A stretch of DNA of 64,000 bases, from assembly GCA_026225555.1 (NCBI GenBank), contig JAMFSY010000007.1:1-64000 (forward strand), in the 5' to 3' direction. The notes beneath the pieces were generated by a model that did no database searches, had not been told where the DNA came from, and saw only the letters and a list, made by a program, of their open reading frames with translations. Positions 38,028 through 49,355 of this stretch are shown here, one piece after another (the first letter of the stretch is position 1; the number at the start of each line of letters is the position of its first letter). Source of the stretch: Methylacidiphilales bacterium. Lineage in GTDB: Bacteria > Verrucomicrobiota > Verrucomicrobiia > Methylacidiphilales > UBA1321. The translations under genes and the position numbers were made by a program.

Positions 38028-39011
38028 ATGAAAACAACTTCCCTCTATCGGCTGCTGCTCTTCGCGAAAATCGCGCTCTTCCTCGCAGTCGTGAACCTTT
38101 TCGGAGACGATCAGGGCCCGCTCACGCCGCCGACTTCGTCGGATGGGATAACGGTGGACCAGAAGGACTACCGCGGTGTTTCCATGAAGACTCCGAGCCT
38201 CTCGATCCGGGAGGACGTGAACCTTGATTACACTTATGTCGGCGACGCCGATCTCAAGTCGGGCGCGACCGGCCACATGGGCGAGCAGACGGCGCAGTTT
38301 GGCTATGGCTTGAAAGTTCCCATCAGCGAAAACCTCTCCTTCCAATGGAGAATCAATTACAACCGGCTCGATTTCAGTCAGCCCGCCGGTTCTCCCTTGC
38401 CTGATAATCTTCAAACCCTTTCCACCAGCCTGGGCGCGGCATATAAGCTTTCGAGCGAGTGGGCCCTCTTCGGGGCGGTGATACCCCGGCTCGAACTGAT
38501 CGATAATTGGAATCAGATTGAATCCCAGGAATTCCAGTTGGGCGGGGCCTTGGGCGCCACCTATGATCCCAATCCCCACTTGTCCCTTCGCTTTGGTGTG
38601 GCGGTCAACCCCGGCGCCATTGGCACTCCGGTGCTGCCGGTCCTTGGCCTTCGCTGGCAATTTGCCGAACCATGGACTCTTCAATTTGGATTTCCTCGAA
38701 CCGCCATCGACTATCAGCTTCTGCCCAATCTTCGACTCTCCCCCCTTGAGATCGGTTTCAACGGCGGCTCCTTCCACACCGGCAAGAGCTATGGGGGCTC
38801 GGTCGGGATGGCTCAATTGAACGATCGAAAGCTGGACTACAACGAAATTCGGGTGGGCGCAGGCGCGGATTACGCGGTGATGAAGAACATCCACGTGGGG
38901 TTAACCGCCGGTGCCGTGGTTTATCGCGAATTCGATTTCAAGGATGCGAGTTACAGCCCGAAGGCTGAGCCCGCTCCTTATGTGCAACTCGGCGTCAAAG
39001 TCGGGTTCTGA
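38028..39011 (+). CDS. outer-membrane beta-barrel-like protein (DUF6268-like)
   Basis: N-terminal hydrophobic signal, alternating beta-strand pattern, C-terminal YVQLGVKVGF. Confidence 0.65.
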   Translation: MKTTSLYRLLLFAKIALFLAVVNLFGDDQGPLTPPTSSDGITVDQKDYRGVSMKTPSLSIREDVNLDYTYVGDADLKSGATGHMGEQTAQFGYGLKVPISENLSFQWRINYNRLDFSQPAGSPLPDNLQTLSTSLGAAYKLSSEWALFGAVIPRLELIDNWNQIESQEFQLGGALGATYDPNPHLSLRFGVAVNPGAIGTPVLPVLGLRWQFAEPWTLQFGFPRTAIDYQLLPNLRLSPLEIGFNGGSFHTGKSYGGSVGMAQLNDRKLDYNEIRVGAGADYAVMKNIHVGLTAGAVVYREFDFKDASYSPKAEPAPYVQLGVKVGF

Positions 39012-39042
39012 AATCGTGGCTATTTGGTGAAATAAGGGTAGG

Positions 39043-40107
39043 GTGGAATCTATTACTGCGCGCGCCTGTATTCGTTCGATTTCGAAAAGCACGATGAAAG
39101 AGGCGGCTCGTCCGGCTGCAGTCGACTCGGGAATCGAGCTAAAAACAGGCAAGGACCTTATTTCGGCAACCAAGCCTTACGCGGTGGACCATGCCCTGAC
39201 GAGTTGGTGGCATGTTCTTTCCACGGGCACGCTTTTGCTTTTGGCGCTCATGGCGACGTTCTTGAATCTTCCCTTCGCGGCCAAGCTGACTTTCAGCATC
39301 TTCGCGGGGCTGCTCTTGCTGCGATTATTCGTCATCTACCACGATCAGCAGCACCACGCCATCCTGTCGAAATCGCGGGTGGTGGGTCTTCTGATGCGCG
39401 GGTTTGGAATTTTCGCGCTGAGCCCCAGTTGCATCTGGACTAGCTCGCACAATCATCATCACAAGCACAACTCCAAGATCAAGGGAGCCCACATCGGATC
39501 GTTTCCGATCATGACCAAGGCTCAATATTTGAAATCGTCGAGCATGACCAGGTTCGCCTATCTCTGCGCGCGGCATCCTTTGACCATCCTCTTCGGTTAC
39601 GTCACCGTTTTTCTTTACGGAATGTGCCTCAAACCGTTTCTCACCAAGCCGCGGGAACATTTCGACTGCCTCCTTGCGCTGGTCTTGCACGCCGGGATCG
39701 GCCTGGCGCTGATCCACTTCTTTGGCTGGCAGGCTTGGGTGCTCGCCCAAATCATCCCTCACTTCATTACCTACGCGATTGGCACTTATCTATTTTACGC
39801 CCAGCACAATTTTCCCGGCGTCTCCTTTTACGATAAGGCTGGCTGGACCTACGAAAAGGCGGCGTTGGAATCCTCCAGCTACATGAAGATGGGCCCAATC
39901 ATGGCCTGGTTCACCGGCAATATCGGATATCACCACATCCATCACCTGAATGCGCGCATTCCCTTTTATCGATTGCCGGAAGTGCAGAGAGAAATGCCGG
40001 AAGTGCGGCATCCCAAAACGACTTCGCTGAATCCTTTTGAAATGAGACGATGCCTCCAGCTGAAAGTTTGGGATGTGGAGGCGCAGCGAATGGTTGGCCT
40101 TCCCTGA
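39043..40107 (+). CDS. fatty acid desaturase family protein
   Basis: His boxes HDQQHH, HNHHHKH, HIHHLNARIPFYRLPE; hydrophobic segments. Confidence 0.9.
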   Translation: MESITARACIRSISKSTMKEAARPAAVDSGIELKTGKDLISATKPYAVDHALTSWWHVLSTGTLLLLALMATFLNLPFAAKLTFSIFAGLLLLRLFVIYHDQQHHAILSKSRVVGLLMRGFGIFALSPSCIWTSSHNHHHKHNSKIKGAHIGSFPIMTKAQYLKSSSMTRFAYLCARHPLTILFGYVTVFLYGMCLKPFLTKPREHFDCLLALVLHAGIGLALIHFFGWQAWVLAQIIPHFITYAIGTYLFYAQHNFPGVSFYDKAGWTYEKAALESSSYMKMGPIMAWFTGNIGYHHIHHLNARIPFYRLPEVQREMPEVRHPKTTSLNPFEMRRCLQLKVWDVEAQRMVGLP

Positions 40108-40161
40108 CGGAGCTCCTTTTGGCTCCCACTGCTCACGCCTCCCAAGAGAACGATTACCCAT

Positions 40162-41160
40162 ATGTTTACCATTTCCGAAATTGCCAGGCTGGTGGACGGT
40201 GAAGTGATAGGAGACGGCGCGATCTCCATCACGGGTATTGCCGCTGCCGATAGCGCGGGCGCGGGGGACCTTACTTTCGCGGAGAAAGAGAGCTACTTCG
40301 CCGCGGCGGAACAAAGCCTGGCCAGCGCGATTCTCGTGCCCGGCGACTTCAAGTCATCGCAAAAAATTCTGATCCGGGTAAAAGATCCGCGCGTTGCCCT
40401 GGCCAAGGCGCTGCCGCTCTTCTTTCCCCCGGAGCCTCGTGAACCAGGCATCCATCCGAGTTCGGTTATCCATCCCACGGCCCAGATCGATCCCACCACC
40501 CATGTCGGCCCTCATTGCATCATCGAATCCGGAGTGCGATTGGGACAGCGCACCGTGCTCATGGGAAATAATTCCGTGGGACGTGACACTAAAATCGGCG
40601 ATGACGTCGTTCTGCATCCCAACGTGGTGATTTATGCCAAAAGTCAGATCGGCCATCGAGTCGCCATTCATGCCGGAACAGTGATCGGCTCGGATGGATA
40701 CGGATATGTATTTGACCAGGGCCGCCACCGCAAAATGCTTCAGATTGGCCAGGTGATCATCGGGGATGACGTGGAGATCGGAGCCAATACCGCCATCGAT
40801 CGCGGGGCCCTTGGTTCCACGATCATCGGTAAGGGCACGAAGATCGATAACCTCGTGCACATCGCGCATAATGTGGTGATCGGAGATCATTGCCTCGTCA
40901 TGGGACAGGTCGGATTTGCCGGCAGCACGCACCTGGGAAACTATGTCGTGGTCGCCTCGCAATCAGGTATCGCCGGGCACCTGAAAATCGGAAACCAGGC
41001 CACCATCGGCGCGAAATCCGGCGTGATGCGCGACATTCCCGACGGCGAGACCGTGCTGGGCTACCCCGCCGCACCGGATAAACAGGCAAAACGCCAATGG
41101 ATCGCCATGGCGAAACTGCCCGAGGTCATTCGGCGACTAAGAATTTTGGAGAGTCGGTAA
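40162..41160 (+). CDS. lpxD: UDP-3-O-(3-hydroxymyristoyl)glucosamine N-acyltransferase
   Basis: Left-handed beta-helix hexapeptide repeats; IGSDGYGYVFDQGRHRKMLQIGQVIIGDDVEIGANTAIDRGALGSTIIGKGTKIDNLVHIAHNV. Confidence 0.95.
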   Translation: MFTISEIARLVDGEVIGDGAISITGIAAADSAGAGDLTFAEKESYFAAAEQSLASAILVPGDFKSSQKILIRVKDPRVALAKALPLFFPPEPREPGIHPSSVIHPTAQIDPTTHVGPHCIIESGVRLGQRTVLMGNNSVGRDTKIGDDVVLHPNVVIYAKSQIGHRVAIHAGTVIGSDGYGYVFDQGRHRKMLQIGQVIIGDDVEIGANTAIDRGALGSTIIGKGTKIDNLVHIAHNVVIGDHCLVMGQVGFAGSTHLGNYVVVASQSGIAGHLKIGNQATIGAKSGVMRDIPDGETVLGYPAAPDKQAKRQWIAMAKLPEVIRRLRILESR

Positions 41161-41170
41161 AATCTTCGCC

Positions 41171-42907
41171 TCAGTGCCCCGCGTACGCGACGCGCCAGAT
41201 GGTGCCGTTGCCGTCTTCGCTGATGAGCAGGGCTCCATCATGGGCGACGGCCACGCCGACGGGCCGGCCCCAGACGCTGCGCTCGTCCACCACGAAGCCG
41301 GTAAGGAAGTCATCGTACTCTCCGGTGGCGACGCCGTGGTCGAGGCGCACGCGGATGACTTTATAGCCGGTGCGCGAATTGCGGTTCCACGAGCCGTGCA
41401 GCGCCGCGAAAATATCGCCGTGATACTCGGCGGGGAAGGCGGCCGGACCGGTTGCCGTCGGCGGATAGAAGGTCATCTCCAAGGAAGCCGAGTGCGCCTG
41501 CAGCAGCACATCCGGGACGATCGCCTGACCCGCGAGATCGGGGCGCTCGCCGGCGTGGCGGGGATCTTCATGGTTGCCCAGGTAATACCAGGGCCAGCCG
41601 TAATAGCCGCCCTCTTTCACGTGGGTGATGTAGTCGGGCACCAGATTGTCGCCCAGGGAATCGCGCTCATTCGTGGAAGTCCACAATTCACCGGTCGTCG
41701 GGTCCACGGCAATGCCCACGCCGTTGCGAATGCCGGTGGCGAAGGTGTGGAGGGGTTGATGGCCTTCCGGATCGGTGACGAGAATGTCGGCGCGATTGGT
41801 TTCGGCGTCCCAGCCCGCGCCGCGACCGTGGACGGCCTCCCATTGATGAGCATCGTCGACACTCTTCTTGCTCATGGTTTCGGCGACGTTGGATCCCGAT
41901 CCGACCGAGATGAACATGCGCTTGCCGTCCGGAGAGAAGGCGACGTCCCGCGTGCTGTGGCCGCCGTGGCTATCGGTCAGTTTGGGTACGATGACTTGGG
42001 CGGGGCCGCTGGCTTTGAGGTCGCCATTGTGATAGGCGAAGCGGACCACCGCGTTGTTGTTCGCCACATAAATCCACTGGGGATGAGCGCCCGGTGGATA
42101 GAAAGCGATGCCGAAGGGCCGGTCGAGATTCTCGGCGAAAATCTGATTTTCCGAGGGAGTTGCCGCTCCATCGGCGGCGCGCAGGACCCGGATGCGCTTC
42201 GCGGCGGTTTCGGCGAGGAAGATGTCGCCATTCGGGGCGAGACGGAGGACGCGCGGATTCGATAGGCCGGAGGCATATAGCTGGACGGTGAATCCCGGTG
42301 GGACGGACAAGGTGGCACCGGCTGGTTGCTTCACCACTTTGGGGCCATTTCCAGAGGAAATCGTGCTATAGGGGGCGGGCAAATCCGCCAGCGTCAGGTG
42401 ATGCTGAACGCCCGGCGCGGCATGATGCCAGTCGCCCGCATCGGTGCTCGGTGCAGTAGGCGCGGAGGCGGCTGGAGCCGCGGGGGGAGGGTTGGCCGGT
42501 GCCTTCAACGTCGAGAGATAGGCAATCAGATCGGCACGATCTTTGGCGCTGGCGACGGAAACCGGCATGGAGGTCCCGGGCACGGCTGTTCCCGGGTTGG
42601 CGAGGAAATGGTCCAAGGTCGGGGCGTCCCAAGTGAGCCCCGAGCCAGTCAGGGCTGGGGTGTAATTGAAGCCGGGATTGCTCGCGGCGCGTCGGCCCAA
42701 AAGACCCACGAGGCTGGGCCCTTGCTTTTCAATCACGGCATCGCCGGGTCCCGAGCTATCGGCATGACAAATGGCGCAACTTTGCTGAAAGAGGACTTTT
42801 CCCTGGCCTGGGTCACCCTCCGGCGAAACCTGGGCCGCCGCGTTGCCGCTGAGGCCGATACCGGCCAAAAAAATTCCGAAGACCGAGGCGCGCGTGAGGG
42901 ATTGCAT
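41171..42907 (-). CDS. cytochrome c / PQQ-dependent sugar (sorbosone-type) dehydrogenase fusion
   Basis: CAICH haem motif near the N-terminus; beta-propeller GFTVQLYASGLSNPRVLRLAPNGDIFLAETAAKRIRVL, RNGVGIAVDPTTGELWTSTNERDSLGDNLVPDYIT. Confidence 0.9.
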   Translation of the reverse strand: MQSLTRASVFGIFLAGIGLSGNAAAQVSPEGDPGQGKVLFQQSCAICHADSSGPGDAVIEKQGPSLVGLLGRRAASNPGFNYTPALTGSGLTWDAPTLDHFLANPGTAVPGTSMPVSVASAKDRADLIAYLSTLKAPANPPPAAPAASAPTAPSTDAGDWHHAAPGVQHHLTLADLPAPYSTISSGNGPKVVKQPAGATLSVPPGFTVQLYASGLSNPRVLRLAPNGDIFLAETAAKRIRVLRAADGAATPSENQIFAENLDRPFGIAFYPPGAHPQWIYVANNNAVVRFAYHNGDLKASGPAQVIVPKLTDSHGGHSTRDVAFSPDGKRMFISVGSGSNVAETMSKKSVDDAHQWEAVHGRGAGWDAETNRADILVTDPEGHQPLHTFATGIRNGVGIAVDPTTGELWTSTNERDSLGDNLVPDYITHVKEGGYYGWPWYYLGNHEDPRHAGERPDLAGQAIVPDVLLQAHSASLEMTFYPPTATGPAAFPAEYHGDIFAALHGSWNRNSRTGYKVIRVRLDHGVATGEYDDFLTGFVVDERSVWGRPVGVAVAHDGALLISEDGNGTIWRVAYAGH

Positions 42908-43093
42908 GATGAACAGGTTGATTGTTTCCCGGGACGGTGGAGCTCATTGTCGGCAACTGGGCACGGTGAAGCCCCCCTTCCGGTGAGCGGATACATTCGG
43001 GTGGAACTTCACCTAAAAATCCGCGGTGGGCAACCGCCGATCGCTTGATCCGGGTGAAAATTTTCGGATTCCACCCTTCGCTCCCGCCGCTGG

Positions 43094-43384
43094 CTAGCTG
43101 GGCACGGGCGGGCTCTTGGGCGATTTCAGGGAGGAGGTGATCCCCAGCCGGGTCCGGCGCGTCTGTCGGAGGATATATTTCTTCTCCTCCTTGAGTGGCG
43201 GGGTGCGATCAAGAGGAAGCTCCTTTATTTTCAGGAAATATTCCAGCGGCTGCCAATCCTCCATGCCCTGCTGCCAGCCGAAATCGGTCAGGCGGTAGAC
43301 GCCGTTTTCGAACGCTCTTTTCAGGCGCTCGAGATCGATGACGCCGAGGTAGGCGCCATCCCGGTTAACGTGAATCATTCTCAT
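43094..43384 (-). CDS. small GYF-2-like domain protein
   Basis: MRMIHVNRDGAYLGVIDLERLKRAFENGVYRLTDFGWQQGMEDWQPL. Confidence 0.6.
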   Translation of the reverse strand: MRMIHVNRDGAYLGVIDLERLKRAFENGVYRLTDFGWQQGMEDWQPLEYFLKIKELPLDRTPPLKEEKKYILRQTRRTRLGITSSLKSPKSPPVPS

Positions 43385-43745
43385 GGTGGTGGAGGAGGCA
43401 GGGTTGGGTTTATTGGGTCTGGGGTTCAGTCCCGATCCGAAGTCTCTTTCTTGGTATCGGCCTTTTTTCGCCGACCTAGATGCATTAATCCGCCGGCCAG
43501 CAGGATCTGGCTGTCCAACGTGGTGGCCACATTCATCGTGCCGTTGCCGGTCAAGGTGCCTTTCGTTTGCTCATCTTGAGGACACGAGTTATGGCGAAAG
43601 GCATGCTGTGACATTCTTTGATGGGGTTATAGGATGCCTCTTGGGACAACCAAAAATGTTTAGAGTCTTGAGTAGATAATGGCAAAAAGTAGTCAATTCA
43701 AAAAGAGCATAATCTTCCTAGTGTCCCAAAATCGAAATTGATTAC

Positions 43746-43808
43746 GGCATATTTGTCGTCTTAAAACGCATTTTTCCTAAGGCACGTTAGAATGCGGACA
43801 AATATGCC
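43746..43808. repeat. nested hairpin with perfect 12-bp outer stem in an AT-rich island
   Basis: GGCATATTTGTC 43746-43757 / GACAAATATGCC 43797-43808; CGCATT/AATGCG and CTAA/TTAG inner stems. Confidence 0.6.
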
Positions 43809-44223
43809 CAATGCTTCTCGATCTTTTGGAAAATAAAGGTAATAAATTCCTGTAGTCGTCAAAATTCTCTGTCTATCTAGGCAATTTCATCTTGTGCCGG
43901 TTGCGTCAAATGTGTTACAGACTCTTTTCATGCACTTTGCAATCTTATGTTGGTAGAAGAAAATATTTCCTGCGTAAACTAATTGGCGTTAATAATAAAA
44001 TGATGCGCCTTAGGGCAAGTCTTTCTCTCACCCGTTTTTTAATGAAATCCCGTCACCTCAGGGCCTTCCAAGAGTATGCTAATCGGTTGGCCGTTTTTCA
44101 GCCGAAGGCGGCCCGATGAGTCTTCGGGCGCGGCGGGGTTTATTTGGGAAAGCGAAAGTCTTAACGACGCTCTTTGATGGGTGTTTTTAAAGCCAGCTAC
44201 GACGGCCTCCGGCGGATAATTTC

Positions 44224-46287
44224 ATGACCACCTCGCTTTCCTCGACCGCGCCTTACGCCACCATGGTCCTGCTGGTTGATGACCAGGCGCTCGTGGCGGA
44301 GGCGGTGCGGCGTATGCTGGCCCATGAGGAAGACATCAATTTCCATTATTGCTCCAACAGCGAAAAGGCTCTCGCCCTGGTCAATGAACTCAAGCCGACC
44401 GTCATTCTCCAGGATCTGGTCTTGCCGGGGATCGATGGGTTGGACCTGCTTCGGCTTTACCGGGCAAATCCGGCGAGCGAAAATGTGCCGGTGATTGTTC
44501 TCTCCGTGAAGGAGGAGCCCAAGGTGAAGGCGAAGGCCTTTGAGCTGGGGGCCAATGATTATTTGGTGAAGCTGCCGGATCGCGTGGAATTCCTGGCCCG
44601 CATCCGGTATCACTCCCACGCCTACTTGAATCGGGTCCAGCGCGACGAGGCCTACCGGGCCCTGCGTCAAAGCCAAAGCCAGCTTCAGGACAACAATACA
44701 GCACTTATCTCCCTGAATCAGAAACTCGAAAAGGCGACCGAGGCCAAGTCGGAATTCCTCGCCAATATGAGCCATGAAATCCGGACGCCGATGAATGGCG
44801 TCATCGGCATGACTTCCCTGCTGCTCGATACTTCCCTGAACCCGGAGCAGCGCGAATTCGTGGAAACGATCCGGCTTTCCGGTGACAGCCTGCTGGGCAT
44901 CATCAACGACATTCTCGATTTTTCCAAGATCGAGTCGGGCAAGGTGGAACTGGAAGCTCACCCCTACGATTTACAGGATTGCGTTCATCAGGCGGTGAAG
45001 CTTCTGGCACCCAAAGCGGCGGAAAAAAAATTGGACCTCATCGTCCGGTTCAATCCGCAGGTGCCCCCGGTGGTGATCGGCGATGTAACGCGGCTGCGGC
45101 AAGTCCTGGTTAACCTCATCAGCAATGCGTTGAAGTTCACCCTCAAGGGGGAAGTGGTCGTAGCCGTTTCCCTGGATGGCCGCACGGAGAAGGGGGACCT
45201 CCGCCTTCGTTTCAGTGTCTCGGATACGGGGATTGGGATCTCGGCGGAGAAGCACAAGAAGCTGTTCCAATCGTTCAGCCAGGTCGATGCCTCGACCACC
45301 CGGCAGTTTGGCGGCACCGGGCTGGGGCTCGCGATCAGCAAGCGGCTCATCGAGCTGATGGGCGGCTCAATTGGCGTGGAGAGCGAGGAAGGGAAGGGCT
45401 CGCGCTTTCACTTCACGATTACGGTTCGGCCCGGAGCCGATGCAGCGGAACCAAGTCCGGCGCCTTACCTCCGGGGCAAGCGCGTGCTGCTGGTCGAAGA
45501 CAGCGCCGCGCAACGGCAAACTCTTGCGCAATGGGCCCATACCTGGGGAGTCGAATGGACGGAGGCAAAAGACCTGGCCGAAGCCGGGGAAACATTGAGC
45601 GCCGCCCCAGTTCCCTTTGATCTCTTGCTGCTGGATCAGGAATTGATGGATTCCGCCGTGGATTCCACCCAGCAGCTTGCCCTTTTGCGCGCCTTGCCCG
45701 GAGCCAGGGAGGCCAAGATCATCCTGCTTTCTTACGCGCGACTCCGTGCCCCGGAAGCGGCCGCGCTCGGTGTGGCCGGCTTGGTGAACAAACCGATTCG
45801 CTCCTCGGCACTTTTCGAGGCCATGGCACGGGCCGTGGGTGCGTATGAGGAGACGAAGCATCGCAAGGCCACGCCCCTTTTCGATCCTCTGATGGCGACA
45901 CGGTTTCCCCGCCGGATTTTGATCGCGGACGATAACCTCATCAACATCAAGGTTGCGGCCACGATGTTGAAGCGGCTTGGCTACACCGCGGACAGCGTGT
46001 TGAACGGATTGGAAGTCCTGGAGGCCCTGAAAACCAAGGTTTACGATCTCATCTTCCTCGATATGCAGATGCCGGAACTCGACGGTTTCGAAACGGCCCG
46101 GCGCATCCGCAAAACCTGGGCGGACCAGGAGACCGAGCGGCCGCGTCTGATCGCCCTGACAGGAACCGCGATGCGGGGCGATCGCGAGCGATGCTTCGAA
46201 GCGGGGATGGATGATTACATGACCAAGCCCATTCGCGTGGAGGATATCGTCGCGGTTTTGGAGTTTTGCGGAGCGAGAAATATTTGA
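44224..46287 (+). CDS. hybrid histidine kinase with N-terminal receiver (REC-HisKA-HATPase-REC-REC)
   Basis: [19 protein letters not shown]...[80 protein letters not shown]. Confidence 0.94.
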   Translation: MTTSLSSTAPYATMVLLVDDQALVAEAVRRMLAHEEDINFHYCSNSEKALALVNELKPTVILQDLVLPGIDGLDLLRLYRANPASENVPVIVLSVKEEPKVKAKAFELGANDYLVKLPDRVEFLARIRYHSHAYLNRVQRDEAYRALRQSQSQLQDNNTALISLNQKLEKATEAKSEFLANMSHEIRTPMNGVIGMTSLLLDTSLNPEQREFVETIRLSGDSLLGIINDILDFSKIESGKVELEAHPYDLQDCVHQAVKLLAPKAAEKKLDLIVRFNPQVPPVVIGDVTRLRQVLVNLISNALKFTLKGEVVVAVSLDGRTEKGDLRLRFSVSDTGIGISAEKHKKLFQSFSQVDASTTRQFGGTGLGLAISKRLIELMGGSIGVESEEGKGSRFHFTITVRPGADAAEPSPAPYLRGKRVLLVEDSAAQRQTLAQWAHTWGVEWTEAKDLAEAGETLSAAPVPFDLLLLDQELMDSAVDSTQQLALLRALPGAREAKIILLSYARLRAPEAAALGVAGLVNKPIRSSALFEAMARAVGAYEETKHRKATPLFDPLMATRFPRRILIADDNLINIKVAATMLKRLGYTADSVLNGLEVLEALKTKVYDLIFLDMQMPELDGFETARRIRKTWADQETERPRLIALTGTAMRGDRERCFEAGMDDYMTKPIRVEDIVAVLEFCGARNI

Positions 46288-46434
46288 CCTTGTTCGCGGG
46301 CGCCGAAGCGTCTTTCCACGTTGTCTCGAACCAAAGACCCCCGACCCGCGTGAATGCAAGTTGTCACTGGGAAGGCTAGAGGCTAGACCGGGACGTGCAA
46401 TTCGAACGCCACAAATGAAGGAAACCGGCCTCTT

Positions 46435-49062
46435 TTGAAAAGGCGTCTTGATTTTCAACCGCGACCGTTCGTCGCGGCGGGGTTTGTCGTGGTCGTCACC
46501 GTGCTGTTGGCTTTTATCGCCCAGAAACTTCTTTGGAAGTATGCCCTCAAGGAATCGGAGCGCGATCACTTTGCGGAAATGGATCGCGATTCCTTCCTGC
46601 TGGGCGCGCGCATTCGCGGGCGGGCCAACGACATGTTCTTTCTCAAACGGGTGGCTGAGCAGGACCTTGCCCACAATCCGAATGCGCCGCTGGCCAGCGA
46701 TAATCTGCGTAGCGCCGTCACGACGATGATGCTGGCTCGCAGCCAGTATGATCCCGTGCGTCTCCTCGATCTCTCCGGTCACGAAATCTTTCGCTACAAC
46801 TGGACCGGCGGCGATCATCCGCTGGAGGAAGTGCCCAAGGAGAAATTGCAGGACAAGTCGAAGCGGCCCTTTTTCAAGGCAACCCTGGAAGCGCCGACCG
46901 ACGCGGCCGTGTTTTCCCCGTTGAATCTCGACGTGGAGAACGAACAAATCATCCAGCCGCCCAAACCGGTCGTGCGAGTCAGCGGGCAGGTCCTCGGCCC
47001 GGATGGAAAACCGAGGGCCCTGCTTGTCCTGAATTATCTCGGCGATCAGCTCCTGCGCGAGCTCAAGCTGGACGCTTCCCGCCAAACGATGTTGCTGAAT
47101 AGCGATGGCTATTGGCTGGTCGGACCTGACGCCCGTTCGGAATGGGCCTTCGAGTTCCCAGAGAGAAGGGCCGAGTCGATGCCCCAACGTGATCCAGCCT
47201 TGTGGCAAAGGATTAGCTCCAGGAGGTCGGGCAGCTTTGACCTCGGGGATAGCCAATATTGCTTTCTGAAGATAGATCCGGTTGGGACGGTTTCCGATTA
47301 TCCGCCCTTGCGCATGCCGATTCGGGGCGCGGAAAAGCTCAAATGGATCCTGTTGGTCAAGGTGCCGAACGCGCTCATCTGGCATAAGGTCCACCTCCTT
47401 TGGGTCGCTCTTTGGGCGACTTGCACGGGCATTATTTTCACCCTCGCGCCCATGACTTGGTTCGGGCTCTCATCACTCCGACGGCGGCAAATGGCCATGG
47501 TCGAGATGCAGGAGCTGACTCGCAAGGCCCAGGCCGCCGAGCGCGCCAAGGGCGAATTCATGGCGGTGATGAGCCACGAGATTCGCACGCCGATGAATGG
47601 CGTCATCGGCATGACGAGCATTCTGGCCGATACCGAACTGAGCGAAACCCAGAGAGACTGCGTCAATACCATCCATACCAGCGGCGAGGTGCTTCTCACG
47701 GTCATCAACGACATCCTCGATTTCTCCAAGATTGAATCGGGCAAGATGACCCTGGAACGGCGGCCCTTTCATTTGCGGCAATGCCTGGAGGAATCCATCG
47801 ATCTTTTCGTCGCCAGGGTCCGCGAAAAGAAACTTGAGCTGGCCTATCTCATCGCGCCGGACGTTCCCGCCAACCTGGTCGGGGATTCCAATCATCTGCG
47901 CCAAATTTTTACCAACCTGATTGGGAACGCCATCAAGTTCACCGAGAAGGGCGACATCGTCGTCAACGTCCAATGCCAAAGCCGAGACGAGCGGGGCTAC
48001 CATCTTCTCTTCTCCGTCACCGACACCGGGATCGGTATTCCCAAGGAGGGCATTGCCCGTCTCTTCCAATCCTTCCATCAGGTCGATAGCTCCACCACGC
48101 GCCGGTATGGCGGCACGGGTCTGGGTCTGGTCATCAGCAAGCGGCTGGCCGAGCTCATGGGCGGTTCGATGTGGGTCGAAAGTGAGCCAGGAATTGGCTC
48201 GACCTTTTTCTTCACCGCGATTCTCGAGGCAACTCCGGTCACGGGTGGGATTGAGTCGCAACACGAGCCGGCTTCGCTCAAGCCCAGCCACGTTCTGATT
48301 GTCGATGACAACGCCGCCAACCGGAATGTGCTCGAGATGCAATTGAAGGCCTGGGGCATGTTCTCGGCCTCCGCCTCCTCAGGACCGGAGGCGCTCGAGA
48401 AAATGGGGGGAAACGTCTTTGACGTCGTCCTGCTCGATCTGCAAATGCCGGACATGGATGGAATCACCCTCGCGCGGGAAATCCGGAAGAGCTCCGACGT
48501 CCCGCTCATTCTTCTCTCTTCCACCGGCGACCGGGAGATCGGTGAGACGGGCGATCTTTTCGCGTTTCAAATCCTCAAGCCGATCAAGCAATCCCTGCTC
48601 TTCGATGCCTTGAGCGAGATCAGCGGAATCAAAAGGAAAAGTACCCGCAAAACAGTCGCAAAGCGTTTCGATTCCGGCATGGCGGCCCGTCATCCCTTGC
48701 GCATTCTGCTGGCTGAGGATAACGCCATCAATCAGAAGGTGGGCCTCATCATGCTGGCGAAACTTGGCTACAAACCCGACTTGGTGGTGAATGGCCGCGA
48801 GGCCGTCGCCGCCGCGGACAAAACCCGTTACGACCTCATCCTCATGGACGTGCAAATGCCGGAAATGGGCGGGGTCGAGGCCACTCGATTGCTGCGGGAA
48901 AAGTTTGACGAAAACTGCCCCTTCATCGTGGCTCTTACCGCGGAGGCCCTCGAGGGTGACCGTGAAAGATTTCTCGCTCTGGGATTCGCCGGCTACCTCA
49001 GCAAGCCGCTTCGGCCCCAGGATCTTCAGGAAATGCTCCGGATGGTCATCGACGAGCAATAG
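46435..49062 (+). CDS. hybrid histidine kinase (membrane, periplasmic sensor, HisKA-HATPase-REC-REC), TTG start
   Basis: N-terminal TM, extracytoplasmic domain, second [37 protein letters not shown]; two REC domains. Confidence 0.93.
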   Translation: MKRRLDFQPRPFVAAGFVVVVTVLLAFIAQKLLWKYALKESERDHFAEMDRDSFLLGARIRGRANDMFFLKRVAEQDLAHNPNAPLASDNLRSAVTTMMLARSQYDPVRLLDLSGHEIFRYNWTGGDHPLEEVPKEKLQDKSKRPFFKATLEAPTDAAVFSPLNLDVENEQIIQPPKPVVRVSGQVLGPDGKPRALLVLNYLGDQLLRELKLDASRQTMLLNSDGYWLVGPDARSEWAFEFPERRAESMPQRDPALWQRISSRRSGSFDLGDSQYCFLKIDPVGTVSDYPPLRMPIRGAEKLKWILLVKVPNALIWHKVHLLWVALWATCTGIIFTLAPMTWFGLSSLRRRQMAMVEMQELTRKAQAAERAKGEFMAVMSHEIRTPMNGVIGMTSILADTELSETQRDCVNTIHTSGEVLLTVINDILDFSKIESGKMTLERRPFHLRQCLEESIDLFVARVREKKLELAYLIAPDVPANLVGDSNHLRQIFTNLIGNAIKFTEKGDIVVNVQCQSRDERGYHLLFSVTDTGIGIPKEGIARLFQSFHQVDSSTTRRYGGTGLGLVISKRLAELMGGSMWVESEPGIGSTFFFTAILEATPVTGGIESQHEPASLKPSHVLIVDDNAANRNVLEMQLKAWGMFSASASSGPEALEKMGGNVFDVVLLDLQMPDMDGITLAREIRKSSDVPLILLSSTGDREIGETGDLFAFQILKPIKQSLLFDALSEISGIKRKSTRKTVAKRFDSGMAARHPLRILLAEDNAINQKVGLIMLAKLGYKPDLVVNGREAVAAADKTRYDLILMDVQMPEMGGVEATRLLREKFDENCPFIVALTAEALEGDRERFLALGFAGYLSKPLRPQDLQEMLRMVIDEQ

Positions 49063-49192
49063 CGGTCCTTCACCGCCGAAGCTGCGTCAGGGGAATTTCA
49101 TTCTCGCTGAGGCAGTTCCACGCAATCGGATTCCCGGCTCATTGCTTTCCCGGCCACGAGGCGGATGCTTCAATCATGTAAAACAGCAGCCG

Positions 49193-49355
49193 ATCAGTCG
49201 CCGAAGTTCCGGTCCCTTCCTGGACTGGGACACGGGGGAACCGAACTCCCCTCGCACGGGCGGGGGGACGGGGCTCACCGGGGCGGGTAACCGTTCCTGG
49301 GGATCACTTCCAAGATCCAGCCCGACAGCTAACTCCGCAGGCATTTGGGAGGGCG
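49193..49355 (+). ncRNA. ydaO/yuaA (c-di-AMP) riboswitch candidate
   Basis: GCCGAA 49200-49205, GGGGGAACCGA, GGGTAACC, CCCGACAGCTAACTCCGCAGGC 49321-49342; hairpin GGATC-ACTTCCAA-GATCC whose loop pairs with tail TTGGGAG 49345-49351. Confidence 0.85.

Noticed and set aside
43426-43614. 62-aa minus ORF with LLAGGLMHLGRRKK tail resembling a PEP-CTERM-like anchor
   Set aside because: No PEP motif, no signal peptide and too short a hydrophobic stretch; coding status not supportable.
43892-44119. 75-aa basic ORF in the AT-rich island
   Set aside because: Cys/Arg-rich with no recognisable domain; may be chance in a non-coding region.
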